Of a stretch of DNA of 7,970 bases, positions 1 through 6,555 are shown piece by piece (the first letter of the stretch is position 1; each line of letters begins with the position of its first letter). Under the pieces are notes generated by a model. The model was not told the origin of the DNA. It made no database searches and saw only the letters and a list, made by a program, of their open reading frames with translations. This stretch comes from Prevotella sp. (lineage in GTDB: Bacteria > Bacteroidota > Bacteroidia > Bacteroidales > Bacteroidaceae), in the NCBI GenBank assembly GCA_021204735.1, contig JAJPYV010000001.1, positions 1 through 7,970 of the forward strand. The letters are read 5' to 3'. The position numbers were made by a program, and so were the translations under genes.

Positions 1-1036
1 GAACAAGTGACTCCTCTGACATGATTTCCTGCAGTTTGTTGCTCTCACTGTTGAGTTCTTTCCACAATACATCTTTTAGTTTGGAGATACCATAGCCAGT
101 AACTGATGAAATAAATACAACTGGAAGATCATCGGGTAATGTTTCTTTAAGCATTTCAATCAGTTCTTCGTCAAGCAGGTCACATTTCGTTACAGCGAGA
201 ACACGGTGTTTGTCGAGCATTTCAGGATTGAAATTTTTCAATTCTCCGAGCAAAATCTCATACTCCTTTTTAATATCATCGGTATCGCCAGGCACCATAA
301 AGAGTAGGAGAGAGTTGCGCTCTATATGCCGTAGGAAACGCAGCCCAAGTCCTTTGCCCTCACTTGCTCCCTCAATAATACCGGGAATGTCTGCCATGAC
401 AAATGACTGTTGGTCACGATAACTCACAATACCAAGCGACGGTTCAAGAGTGGTGAATGGATAGTTGGCTATTTTAGGACGTGCACTTGACACAGCAGAG
501 AGCAATGTTGATTTACCTGCATTTGGGAAGCCTACCAAACCCACATCAGCAAGCAGTTTCAGTTCGAGTATCACCGTAAGTTCCTCCATCGGTTCACCTG
601 GTTGTGCAAAACGAGGAGCCTGATTTGTGGATGTGCGGAACTGGAAATTACCCAAACCGCCACGACCGCCCTTGACCAATAACACTACCTGATTGTCATA
701 GGTAACGTCGCAGATGTACTTGCCAGTCTCAGCATTGTATGCCACAGTCCCACAAGGCACGTCAATATATTCGTCCTTGCCGTCCTTGCCGTGGCATTTA
801 TCTTTTCCACCGTTGCCGCCATGCTCTGCGAACACGTGGCGTTGGTATTTCAGGTGGAGCAGAGTCCAATAATTGTGATTGCCACGAAGGTATATGCTGC
901 CACCCTTGCCGCCGTCACCGCCATCAGGACCGCCGTATGGGTTGTATTTCACATGGCGCAAGTGCATGGAGCCTCTTCCGCCCTTTCCTGAACGGCAGTA
1001 AATCTTTACGTAATCTACAAAATTTGATTCTGGCAT
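1..1036 (-). CDS. obgE: GTPase ObgE/CgtA, 3' end missing (cut by window edge)
   Basis: This is a P-loop GTPase of the Obg family. It binds the large ribosomal subunit and acts in late 50S assembly and stress or growth control in the cytosol. The ATG at 1036 opens a frame of 345 codons that continues past position 1. Residues 1 to about 158 form the glycine-rich Obg fold, with several GGxGG-type turns between residues 15 and 80. The G domain follows: Walker [10 protein letters not shown] at residues 169-177, the G2 region with [10 protein letters not shown]3 DIPG at 216-219, G4 TKCD at 283-286, and a G5-like SSVTG close to the window edge. Family members in this phylum are about 390 residues, so roughly the last 45 are missing. 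The gene lies downstream of adk but behind a strong hairpin terminator, and I see no consensus -7 box in the short gap. It may rely on read-through or on a weak promoter of its own. Confidence 0.97.
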   Translation of the reverse strand, partial: MPESNFVDYVKIYCRSGKGGRGSMHLRHVKYNPYGGPDGGDGGKGGSIYLRGNHNYWTLLHLKYQRHVFAEHGGNGGKDKCHGKDGKDEYIDVPCGTVAYNAETGKYICDVTYDNQVVLLVKGGRGGLGNFQFRTSTNQAPRFAQPGEPMEELTVILELKLLADVGLVGFPNAGKSTLLSAVSSARPKIANYPFTTLEPSLGIVSYRDQQSFVMADIPGIIEGASEGKGLGLRFLRHIERNSLLLFMVPGDTDDIKKEYEILLGELKNFNPEMLDKHRVLAVTKCDLLDEELIEMLKETLPDDLPVVFISSVTGYGISKLKDVLWKELNSESNKLQEIMSEESLV

Positions 1037-1063
1037 GGTCGATCGGTTTTATTGTTCGGGTGT

Positions 1064-1105
1064 AAAAAAGATTTTAGGAGCTAAGAAATTATCTTAACTC
1101 CTAAA
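1064..1105 (-). terminator. Rho-independent terminator after adk
   Basis: Arms 1073-1086 and 1092-1105 form a 14-bp stem around a 5-nt loop. Read on the minus strand, it is followed by two bases, a C and then six T (positions 1069-1064). One pair is G-U in minus-strand RNA but C-A in plus-strand RNA, so the hairpin is intact only in the adk direction. It sits between the adk stop and the obgE start. Confidence 0.85.
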
Positions 1106-1109
1106 TTAA

Positions 1110-1682
1110 TTATAAATTGTCAATTACTTTACTTATATCTGCGAAAATGCGGTCGAGTTCGCCTAAACCGTTTATGTGGTGATGTATGCCCTCACTTGCA
1201 TACCACTCGATGAGTGGTGATGTCTGATTGTGATATACAGTAAGACGTTTCTTTATTGTCTCCTCATTGTCGTCTGAACGACCGCTTTCCTTGCCGCGCT
1301 TTACAAGACGTGTCATCAGCTCATCCTCTGGTACGTCAAGTTCTATCATGGCTGCAATCTTGTGCCCACGCTCCTCAAGCATAGCTTTGAGTGCTTTTGC
1401 CTGTGGTATGGTGCGTGGAAAACCGTCGAATATAACGCCGTTGTGGTCTTTTCCGAAAGAGTCATAAACAGTTGCGAGGATGTTTGTCATAAGGTCATCT
1501 GGAATCAGTTGACCGTTGTCAATGTATTGTTTGGCAATCTTTCCGAGTTCCGTCTCGTTCTTCATCTCATTGCGCAATACATCGCCTGTCGAAATGTGTG
1601 ACAATCCGTATTTTGCTATTATGAGATCACTCTGTGTGCCTTTACCTGAACCAGGTGCACCGAAAATTACTATATTTTTCAT
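1110..1682 (-). CDS. adk: Adenylate kinase, short-lid type
   Basis: Adenylate kinase catalyses the reversible reaction ATP + AMP = 2 ADP in the cytosol and balances the adenylate pool. The 190-residue product has the P-loop GAPGSGKGT at residues 8-16, the AMP-binding motif STGDVLR at 31-37, and the FDGFPRT signature at 85-91. The short lid runs RLVKRGKESGRSDD at 125-138, without the cysteine zinc-binding insert of long-form enzymes. The length matches the usual Bacteroidetes enzyme. It lies 26 nt after the hpt stop on the same strand, so the two genes are probably co-transcribed, which is sensible because both handle purine nucleotides. Its transcript should end at the hairpin directly downstream. 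Nothing in the sequence is unusual. Confidence 0.98.
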   Translation of the reverse strand: MKNIVIFGAPGSGKGTQSDLIIAKYGLSHISTGDVLRNEMKNETELGKIAKQYIDNGQLIPDDLMTNILATVYDSFGKDHNGVIFDGFPRTIPQAKALKAMLEERGHKIAAMIELDVPEDELMTRLVKRGKESGRSDDNEETIKKRLTVYHNQTSPLIEWYASEGIHHHINGLGELDRIFADISKVIDNL

Positions 1683-1708
1683 CTCTTACATTAATAAGTT
1701 TGTTTTCT

Positions 1709-2245
1709 TTATTTTACAAGCGTGTATATATCACGCAAATTGCGCCCTTGCTGGTCATAATCAAGACCGTACCCAACGATAAAATCATTTGGTATCTCCA
1801 TCGCCACATACTCAATATTGAGTTCAACTTCAAGTCGGTCAGGTTTGAGCAGCAATGTGCAGACATGAATGGATTCGGGGTTACGTGTACCTAACGTGTC
1901 CATCATCCTCTTCATCGTAAATCCAGATTCTACAATATCCTCCACGATGATTATCGTGCGGTTTGTCAAATCTTCATTGATACCTATCACTTCCTTTACC
2001 TTTCCAGTAGACATAATACCCTGATATGATGCGAGTTTTACGAAAGAAATCTCACATGGTATCGTTATCATTCGCAATAGGTCTGCAGCAAAGATAAACG
2101 AACCGTTCAACACTGCAAGAAATATGGGATTTTTGCCCGCCATGTCTTTATTGATACGGTCGGCAACTGCTTTTACGCATTTAAGAATTTCCGCCTCGGG
2201 ATAGGTAACGGCAAATTCTTTGTCATGGATTTTTATGTTTGCCAT
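1709..2245 (-). CDS. hpt: Hypoxanthine phosphoribosyltransferase
   Basis: This purine-salvage enzyme transfers phosphoribose from PRPP to hypoxanthine and/or guanine to give IMP or GMP in the cytosol. I choose the ATG at 2245 (protein begins MANIKIHDKE, 178 residues). A GTG at 2269 would add eight residues but overlaps the -7 promoter box. Visible family features are the LNGSF loop at 47-51, SYQGIMSTG at 73-81 in the flexible loop, the PRPP-binding signature IIIVEDIVESGFT at 98-110, KPDRLE at 134-139, and VGYGLDYDQQGRNL at 157-170. The signature carries Glu106 where the family usually has Asp, the position of the proposed general base (Asp137 in human HGPRT). hpt is the first gene of an hpt-adk unit, divergent from nnr. 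Confidence 0.97.
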   Translation of the reverse strand: MANIKIHDKEFAVTYPEAEILKCVKAVADRINKDMAGKNPIFLAVLNGSFIFAADLLRMITIPCEISFVKLASYQGIMSTGKVKEVIGINEDLTNRTIIIVEDIVESGFTMKRMMDTLGTRNPESIHVCTLLLKPDRLEVELNIEYVAMEIPNDFIVGYGLDYDQQGRNLRDIYTLVK

Positions 2246-2268
2246 AATGCTTTTATGCAATTTTGGCA

Positions 2269-2276
2269 CAAAATTA
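2269..2276 (-). promoter_or_regulatory. Bacteroidetes-type -7 box for hpt-adk
   Basis: The minus strand reads TAATTTTG, an exact match to the phylum's TAnnTTTG -7 consensus. A transcript starting a few bases downstream would have a leader of about 18 nt before the ATG at 2245. The -33 region is only a T-run rather than a clean TTTG. The box overlaps the alternative GTG start at 2269, which argues against that start. Confidence 0.6.
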
Positions 2277-2319
2277 GTAAAAATCCGTCAAATATTAAAA
2301 ATGAATGACATTAATTTCG

Positions 2320-2327
2320 TATTTTTG
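2320..2327 (+). promoter_or_regulatory. Bacteroidetes-type -7 box for nnr
   Basis: TATTTTTG is an exact match to TAnnTTTG. It ends only 5 nt before the ATG at 2333, so the predicted transcription start falls at or very near the start codon, giving a leaderless or nearly leaderless mRNA. No clear -33 TTTG is visible upstream. Confidence 0.55.
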
Positions 2328-2332
2328 CAGTG

Positions 2333-3850
2333 ATGAAGATTTTTACCAGTGCTCAAATTCACGAGCTTGACAGATTTACGATAGAAAACGAACCTATCGA
2401 GTCGATTGACTTGATGGAGCGTGCGGCAAGAGCAATTACGCGTGCCATTACTGAAACATGGAGTGATGACACGCCTGTAATAGTGTTTGCGGGTCCTGGT
2501 AACAATGGGGGCGATGCTCTTGCTGTTGCAAGAATGCTCGCCGAAGAGAGATATTTCGTTAGTGTTTTCCTTTTCAATACTAAGGGAAAGTTGTCTGAAG
2601 ACTGTGAGGAAAACAAGAAGCGACTGATTGACAATGGTTTGATAGAAAGTTTTACGGAGGTTACCAATGAGTTTGACCCTCCAAAACTTGAAAGTGGGAT
2701 GTTGGTGGTTGATGGCTTGTTTGGCTCTGGGCTCAACAAACCACTTACTGGCGGTTACTCGTCATTGGTAAAATATATCAATCAGTCGGATGCTACCGTG
2801 GTAAGTATTGATGTTCCTTCGGGTCTTATGACTGAGGACAATACTTACAATGTCAGGGCGAATATCATAAGGGCTGACGTTACTCTTACGTTACAGACAA
2901 AAAAATTGGCTTTCTTATTTGCTGAGAACCAGAGTATTATCGGCAAGTTGCGCATTCTTGATATAGGATTGAGTAAGGATGGACTGGAAAAGACGGCTAC
3001 TTCATATAATGTTCTCGAAGAAAATGACGTACGGAGATTGTTGTTGCGTCGTGATGATTTTGCTCATAAGGGTGACATGGGTAATGCTCTTATTATTGCT
3101 GGTAGTTATGGGATGGCTGGTGCTGCGATTCTTGCTACCAAAGCTTGCCTGAGATGTGGAGTGGGAAAGGTTGCTGTTTGTACACCGAGAAAGAACAATG
3201 TTATTCTGCAGATTTCTGTACCTGAAGCGGTGATGCGTATCGACAAGGATGATTATATCTTCTCTGAGGCGATTGATACCTCTGGTTATGATGCTCTTGG
3301 TATCGGTCCAGGACTCGGTAAACAGGAGAGTACATCAATTGCGTTCATTTCTCAGTTAAGGCGCTCTAATGTTCCTACGGTGGTAGATGCTGATGGTATT
3401 AACATTTTGGCAAGCCACCGTGCATGGGTTCAGCAGATGCCAAAGGGTATAATAATGACACCGCATCCTGGGGAGTTTGACCGCCTTGCAGGGAATAATT
3501 TCACTGATAGTTATGAGCGTTTGGCTACCGCCCGTGAGATGGCTGAACATTTTCAGGTTTATATCATACTTAAAGGTCATTATTCTGCTCTGTGCCTGCC
3601 GAATGGTGAGATATTGTTCAATCCTACTGGTAATGCTGGTATGGCAACGGCTGGAAGTGGAGATGTTCTTACTGGGATGATAACTGGTTTCCTTGCAAGG
3701 GGATATTCACAACTTGATGCTTGCATGCTCGGTATGTATTTGCATGGTTTGGCGGGTGATCTCGCTGCTAAAAAACTTGGTATGGAGAGTCTTATGGCAA
3801 GTGACATAATCCGTTTCTTACCTCAGGCCTTTCACAAACTTGAAGGATAG
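2333..3850 (+). CDS. nnr: Bifunctional NAD(P)H-hydrate epimerase / ADP-dependent NAD(P)H-hydrate dehydratase
   Basis: This metabolite-repair enzyme restores damaged (hydrated) NADH and NADPH. The N-terminal YjeF_N domain epimerises the R and S hydrates, and the C-terminal ribokinase-like YjeF_C domain dehydrates the S form using ADP. The product is 505 residues from the ATG at 2333; the GTG just before it is less likely. The epimerase half (about 1-215) shows GPGNNGGD at 54-61, VVDGLFGSGL at 125-134 and SIDVPSGL at 158-165. The dehydratase half (about 225-505) shows HKGDMGNALIIAGS at 245-258, GIGPGLG at 323-329, VVDADGINIL at 350-359, TPHPGEF at 376-382, LKGHYS at 413-418 and NAGMATAGSGDVLTG at 434-448, with the catalytic Asp at 444. 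Both active sites look intact. It is divergent from hpt; the gap to the next gene is 75 nt. Confidence 0.97.
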   Translation: MKIFTSAQIHELDRFTIENEPIESIDLMERAARAITRAITETWSDDTPVIVFAGPGNNGGDALAVARMLAEERYFVSVFLFNTKGKLSEDCEENKKRLIDNGLIESFTEVTNEFDPPKLESGMLVVDGLFGSGLNKPLTGGYSSLVKYINQSDATVVSIDVPSGLMTEDNTYNVRANIIRADVTLTLQTKKLAFLFAENQSIIGKLRILDIGLSKDGLEKTATSYNVLEENDVRRLLLRRDDFAHKGDMGNALIIAGSYGMAGAAILATKACLRCGVGKVAVCTPRKNNVILQISVPEAVMRIDKDDYIFSEAIDTSGYDALGIGPGLGKQESTSIAFISQLRRSNVPTVVDADGINILASHRAWVQQMPKGIIMTPHPGEFDRLAGNNFTDSYERLATAREMAEHFQVYIILKGHYSALCLPNGEILFNPTGNAGMATAGSGDVLTGMITGFLARGYSQLDACMLGMYLHGLAGDLAAKKLGMESLMASDIIRFLPQAFHKLEG

Positions 3851-3925
3851 GATATACAGTCGTTTATTTTATGGTAATTTATTGATATTTAGATACTAAT
3901 CACTACAACATTAAATAAAAACATT

Positions 3926-4999
3926 ATGTGTAAGAGATATATAAGCAGGTTGCTTGTCGTATTATTTTTGCTTACAACAGGTTTTACTATCGTTTCTGCC
4001 CAAAAGGTAAATGAGGTGGAAGGTACGGGCTATTACCTGCCTCGTACAGAGTTGCGGTTCACAGTGCGCATGGAAAAGACTTCATACACGCCTGGTGAAT
4101 ATGCTATCTATGCAGAGAAATACCTAAGAATGACTAATGTCAGTACAAAACCGTCGGTAAGTTACCGCATAATTGACTTTAAGGTTAACTCTGTGGGGGA
4201 GCGTGACACGTCTAAATTTTATGTCGCTCCTACTGACTCTAAACATAATATTCAGTCGTTAAAACTTGATGAAAACGGTACGTTACTTGCTATTAACGCT
4301 GAACCGAAAGTTGTTGAATTACCTGAACCTTATAAGTCTGCTCCTAAACCAAAAGCGCTTAATCCTCGTGATTACATGACTGAGGATATTCTTACTGCTG
4401 GCAGCTCTGCTAAGATGGCTGAACTTTGTGCGCTGGAGATTTATGACATTCGTGAGAGTAGGAACCTCCTCAATAAGGGACAGGCGGATTTTATGCCTAA
4501 TGATGGTCAGCAAATGCGTATGATGTTGCAAAATCTTGATAAACAGGAGGCTGGACTGATGCAGTTGTTTAATGGCATTACTGTAAAAGATACTATTGAT
4601 GCCGTGATTGAGTTTGTCCCAACAAAAACAACCAATAAACAACTTCTGTTCCGCTTTTCCAAGTGGATGGGTGTGACGGATAATGATGACCTTGCTGGTA
4701 ATCCTTATTTTATTAGTGTTGAGGACAAGTTGATATCTGCGCAAATTCAAGAGTCATTACTGAACGCAAAAAAACTGAAAGACAATGTCGGTTTGTATGT
4801 GAATGTTCCTGGTAAGATAAAGATAACGGTGTTTGACGGTGAGAAAGAATGGACTGCTTTTGAACTCTATGCTGCGCAGTTTGGTAGAACAGAGGCGTTG
4901 AGCGAGGAATTGTTCAGTAAGAAAATGAGCACTAATCTTGTATTGAACCCTGTTACAGGCAGTATAGATAGCATCAATTCTGACGTTGCGAAGAAATAA
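3926..4999 (+). CDS. Secreted DUF4831 family protein, function unknown
   Basis: The 357-residue protein is exported. It has a basic N-terminus, a hydrophobic core at residues 9-23 and a signal peptidase I site VSA|QK after residue 25. There is no lipobox, so it should be a soluble periplasmic or secreted protein. The mature part begins with a segment typical of DUF4831 proteins (GTGYYLPRTELRF at about 34-46, then YTPGEYAIYAEKYL at about 55-68), and the chain appears mostly beta with an acidic and polar middle. DUF4831 is largely confined to Bacteroidetes and I know of no assigned function. The ATG at 3926 follows an A/T-rich stretch without a Shine-Dalgarno sequence, usual for the phylum. It follows nnr by 75 nt, so either co-transcription or its own promoter is possible. 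Its end is marked by a hairpin terminator. Confidence 0.85.
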   Translation: MCKRYISRLLVVLFLLTTGFTIVSAQKVNEVEGTGYYLPRTELRFTVRMEKTSYTPGEYAIYAEKYLRMTNVSTKPSVSYRIIDFKVNSVGERDTSKFYVAPTDSKHNIQSLKLDENGTLLAINAEPKVVELPEPYKSAPKPKALNPRDYMTEDILTAGSSAKMAELCALEIYDIRESRNLLNKGQADFMPNDGQQMRMMLQNLDKQEAGLMQLFNGITVKDTIDAVIEFVPTKTTNKQLLFRFSKWMGVTDNDDLAGNPYFISVEDKLISAQIQESLLNAKKLKDNVGLYVNVPGKIKITVFDGEKEWTAFELYAAQFGRTEALSEELFSKKMSTNLVLNPVTGSIDSINSDVAKK

Positions 5000-5017
5000 A
5001 TTATTACATATACGTAT

Positions 5018-5066
5018 AATCAGGGGGCTGGGTGGTTTATATTGCTTATCCGTCCCCTGATTTTTT
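5018..5066 (+). terminator. Rho-independent terminator after the DUF4831 gene
   Basis: AATCAGGGG (5018-5026) pairs perfectly with CCCCTGATT (5054-5062), and a T-run follows from 5061 to 5066. The 27-nt loop is long but could fold further. It lies 19 nt past the DUF4831 stop and separates that gene from the nigD-like locus. Confidence 0.75.
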
Positions 5067-5067
5067 G

Positions 5068-5097
5068 TTTGAATGTTTATTGAAAAAAATATTCTTG
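5068..5097 (+). promoter_or_regulatory. Candidate promoter of the nigD-like gene
   Basis: TTTG at 5068-5071 and TATTCTTG at 5090-5097 are separated by 18 nt. They resemble the Bacteroidetes -33 (TTTG) and -7 (TAnnTTTG, one mismatch) elements. Transcription would start near 5103 and give a leader of about 53 nt. A motif shared with the sigma-gene leader begins at 5097, so an ECF-type promoter overlapping this one is an alternative. Confidence 0.4.
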
Positions 5098-5139
5098 TAC
5101 GGTGCAATGTTTTACTGAATGTTGAATTATATAAGTGAG

Positions 5140-5146
5140 AGGAAGG
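5140..5146 (+). promoter_or_regulatory. Shine-Dalgarno-like sequence that fixes the nigD-like start
   Basis: AGGAAGG lies 9 nt upstream of the ATG at 5156. Purine-rich ribosome binding sites are uncommon in this phylum. It falls inside the extension that a GTG start at 5135 would translate, which favours the ATG. Confidence 0.5.
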
Positions 5147-5155
5147 AAATTTAAT

Positions 5156-5905
5156 ATGAAAAATAAGATATTGTTTGCAAAACTTACTTTAACCATGGCG
5201 GCGTTACTAACTTTAGTGGCGTGTGGGGATGATGATAGATTATATGTGTGGGGAATTGGTCTCGGTCCAAATGCCACAGTAACGGTAAAGCCCATTGGCG
5301 ATGATGCTTTTTATATGCAACTTGACGATAGCACTACACTATACGCCACGAACATCACAAAACCGCCTTTCGGGAACAAGGAGATAAGGGCTTTTGTCAA
5401 CTATAGAGAAGTGGAAAATATAGGAAACGGTTATTCAAAAACTGTGTATATAAATTACATTGACAGTATTCTTACAAAGAATCCCGTTGTTTATCAAGAT
5501 GAGGAAAGTACGGAGGTTTACGGCGATGACCCGATAGAAATTGTGCCTGCATGGTTTAATGTTGTTGAGGATGGTTATCTTACAATGTGTTTCCGTACCC
5601 TTTGGGGAACCTCCAACATTCCTCATTATGTCAATCTTCTCACTGGCGTGAATCCAGATGACCCATACGAAGTGGAATTTAGGCATAACGCATACGGTGA
5701 TGTTGATGGGAAATGGGGATATGGCGTAGTTTCATTCAAGTTGCAGGATATGAATTTCAATGTAGGAGAAAAGGATACAATAACGTTGAAATACAATTCT
5801 TTCAGTGGAGAAAAGACTGTTAAGTTTGGCTATTCGAAGAAAGAAACAACTTCTGAAGATGATGTGTCTATTGAGAGTGTGGCAAACACTTCACGATTAA
5901 GGTAA
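5156..5905 (+). CDS. nigD1: NigD-like outer-membrane lipoprotein
   Basis: The 249-residue lipoprotein has a hydrophobic signal at about residues 5-22 and a lipobox LVAC with the lipidated Cys at 23. The residues after Cys are GDDDR, which resembles the acidic lipoprotein export signal that sends Bacteroidetes lipoproteins to the cell surface. The mature chain has the two-part NigD-like layout: a beta-rich N-domain at about 28-115, then a C-domain with IEIVPAWFNVVEDGYLTM, FRTLWG and VEFRHNAYGD at about 127-182. The C-terminal tail is polar and acidic. The family is named after a gene in the Prevotella nigrescens nigrescin locus, and its molecular role is not settled. In B. thetaiotaomicron, NigD1 is the effector whose altered expression underlies vesicle overproduction in dma1 mutants. 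Here the gene sits directly before a sigma/anti-sigma pair of that type. The symbol is given by similarity and context; true orthology is inferred. Confidence 0.8.
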   Translation: MKNKILFAKLTLTMAALLTLVACGDDDRLYVWGIGLGPNATVTVKPIGDDAFYMQLDDSTTLYATNITKPPFGNKEIRAFVNYREVENIGNGYSKTVYINYIDSILTKNPVVYQDEESTEVYGDDPIEIVPAWFNVVEDGYLTMCFRTLWGTSNIPHYVNLLTGVNPDDPYEVEFRHNAYGDVDGKWGYGVVSFKLQDMNFNVGEKDTITLKYNSFSGEKTVKFGYSKKETTSEDDVSIESVANTSRLR

Positions 5906-5936
5906 TGCCATAAATTTTGTGTGTTAATAAGAAGGG

Positions 5937-5986
5937 CAAAGGGTCGTATTCCATTTAATTTAATGAGAGTACGGTCTTTTGTTTTT
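5937..5986 (+). terminator. Hairpin terminator / possible attenuator between nigD-like and sigma genes
   Basis: Arms 5937-5951 and 5967-5981 pair along all 15 positions, with four G-U pairs, around a 15-nt A/T-rich loop. Five T follow at 5982-5986. The hairpin lies about 30 nt past the nigD-like stop and only 4 nt separate its T-tract from the sigma start codon at 5991. It can end the nigD-like transcript and also sits in the leader of any sigma transcript begun upstream. Confidence 0.7.
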
Positions 5987-5990
5987 AACA

Positions 5991-6551
5991 ATGACGGATA
6001 AAAGTGGAAAAAGCGATAAGGATCTTTTAGAGCGGATAAAGAACGGTGATTCTGGCGCAATGAGGATGCTTTACGACAGGTATGTAGAATACCTGTCTGC
6101 CGTTTGTGCCCGTTATATTCCTAATGAGGATGATAAGAAAGACATATTGCAAGAGAGTTTTATCAAGATATTCTCATCAATAGAGAAGTTTGAGATGCGT
6201 GGAGAAAGTTCTTTGAAGTCATGGTTGTTGAGGATAGTGATAAACGAGTCGTTGAGTTTTCTAAAAAAAAGTAAGGATTATCTTAATTTGGAACAGAATG
6301 AATTACTTGACACGCCTGAAGAACCTGAAATTGATGAAATTCCTGATGATGTTATTAACGACATGATACTGTCTCTTCCGCCTGGCTACCGCATGGTATT
6401 CAATCTCTATGTTTTTGAGGAAAAAAGCCATAAGGAGATTGCCGAATTATTGAATATTGGTGCTACTTCGTCTGCATCGCAGTTCTCACGGGCTAAAGCT
6501 CAACTTGCTAAAATGATTAAAGAATATAGGAAAAAACACATAAACGATTGA
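5991..6551 (+). CDS. das1: ECF RNA polymerase sigma factor, Das1-like
   Basis: The 186-residue protein is a two-domain extracytoplasmic-function sigma-70 factor that would direct RNA polymerase to a small regulon. Region 2 spans about residues 22-92, with the core-binding and -10-contacting stretch DDKKDILQESFIKIF at 47-61 and SLKSWLLRIVINESLSFLKK at 74-93. An acidic linker (about 101-122, rich in Glu, Asp and Pro) follows. Region 4 covers about 123-177, with LPPGYRMVFNLYVFE at 129-143, HKEIAELL at 147-154 and the helix-turn-helix recognition segment ending in SASQFSRAKAQL at 161-172. I choose the ATG at 5991, because a TTG four codons earlier lies in the terminator hairpin. The anti-sigma gene begins 4 nt after the stop, suggesting translational coupling. 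No consensus housekeeping promoter is visible directly upstream. The family call is sure; the Das1 assignment rests on the partner gene. Confidence 0.9.
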   Translation: MTDKSGKSDKDLLERIKNGDSGAMRMLYDRYVEYLSAVCARYIPNEDDKKDILQESFIKIFSSIEKFEMRGESSLKSWLLRIVINESLSFLKKSKDYLNLEQNELLDTPEEPEIDEIPDDVINDMILSLPPGYRMVFNLYVFEEKSHKEIAELLNIGATSSASQFSRAKAQLAKMIKEYRKKHIND

Positions 6552-6555
6552 ATTA

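Noticed and set aside
772..789. Tandem 9-bp repeat (gtccttgcc twice)
   Set aside because: It encodes part of the KDGKD stretch in the glycine-rich Obg fold and reflects protein composition, not a repeat element.
739..1065. Plus-strand open frames opposite the start of obgE (also 791-991 and 210-422)
   Set aside because: They are antisense shadows of the glycine- and G-domain-coding stretches of obgE, with Cys/Arg/His-rich products that match no family.
2246..2269. Extended N-terminus for hpt from a GTG at 2269
   Set aside because: The GTG overlaps the -7 box, and the protein from the ATG at 2245 already has the normal family length and start.
4319..4750. Minus-strand open frame of 143 codons inside the DUF4831 gene (also 4757-5107, 2359-2739 and others)
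   Set aside because: It is antisense to a well-supported secreted protein, has no recognisable domain, and its composition is that of a shadow frame.
5009..5018. Palindrome TATACGTATA as a possible operator
   Set aside because: It is short, A/T-rich and located after a stop codon beside a terminator, with no second copy seen in the window.
5979..5990. Alternative TTG start for the sigma factor and GTG start at 5135 for the nigD-like gene
   Set aside because: The TTG lies in the terminator hairpin. The GTG start would place the Shine-Dalgarno-like sequence inside the coding region and add a charged extension before a normal lipoprotein signal.
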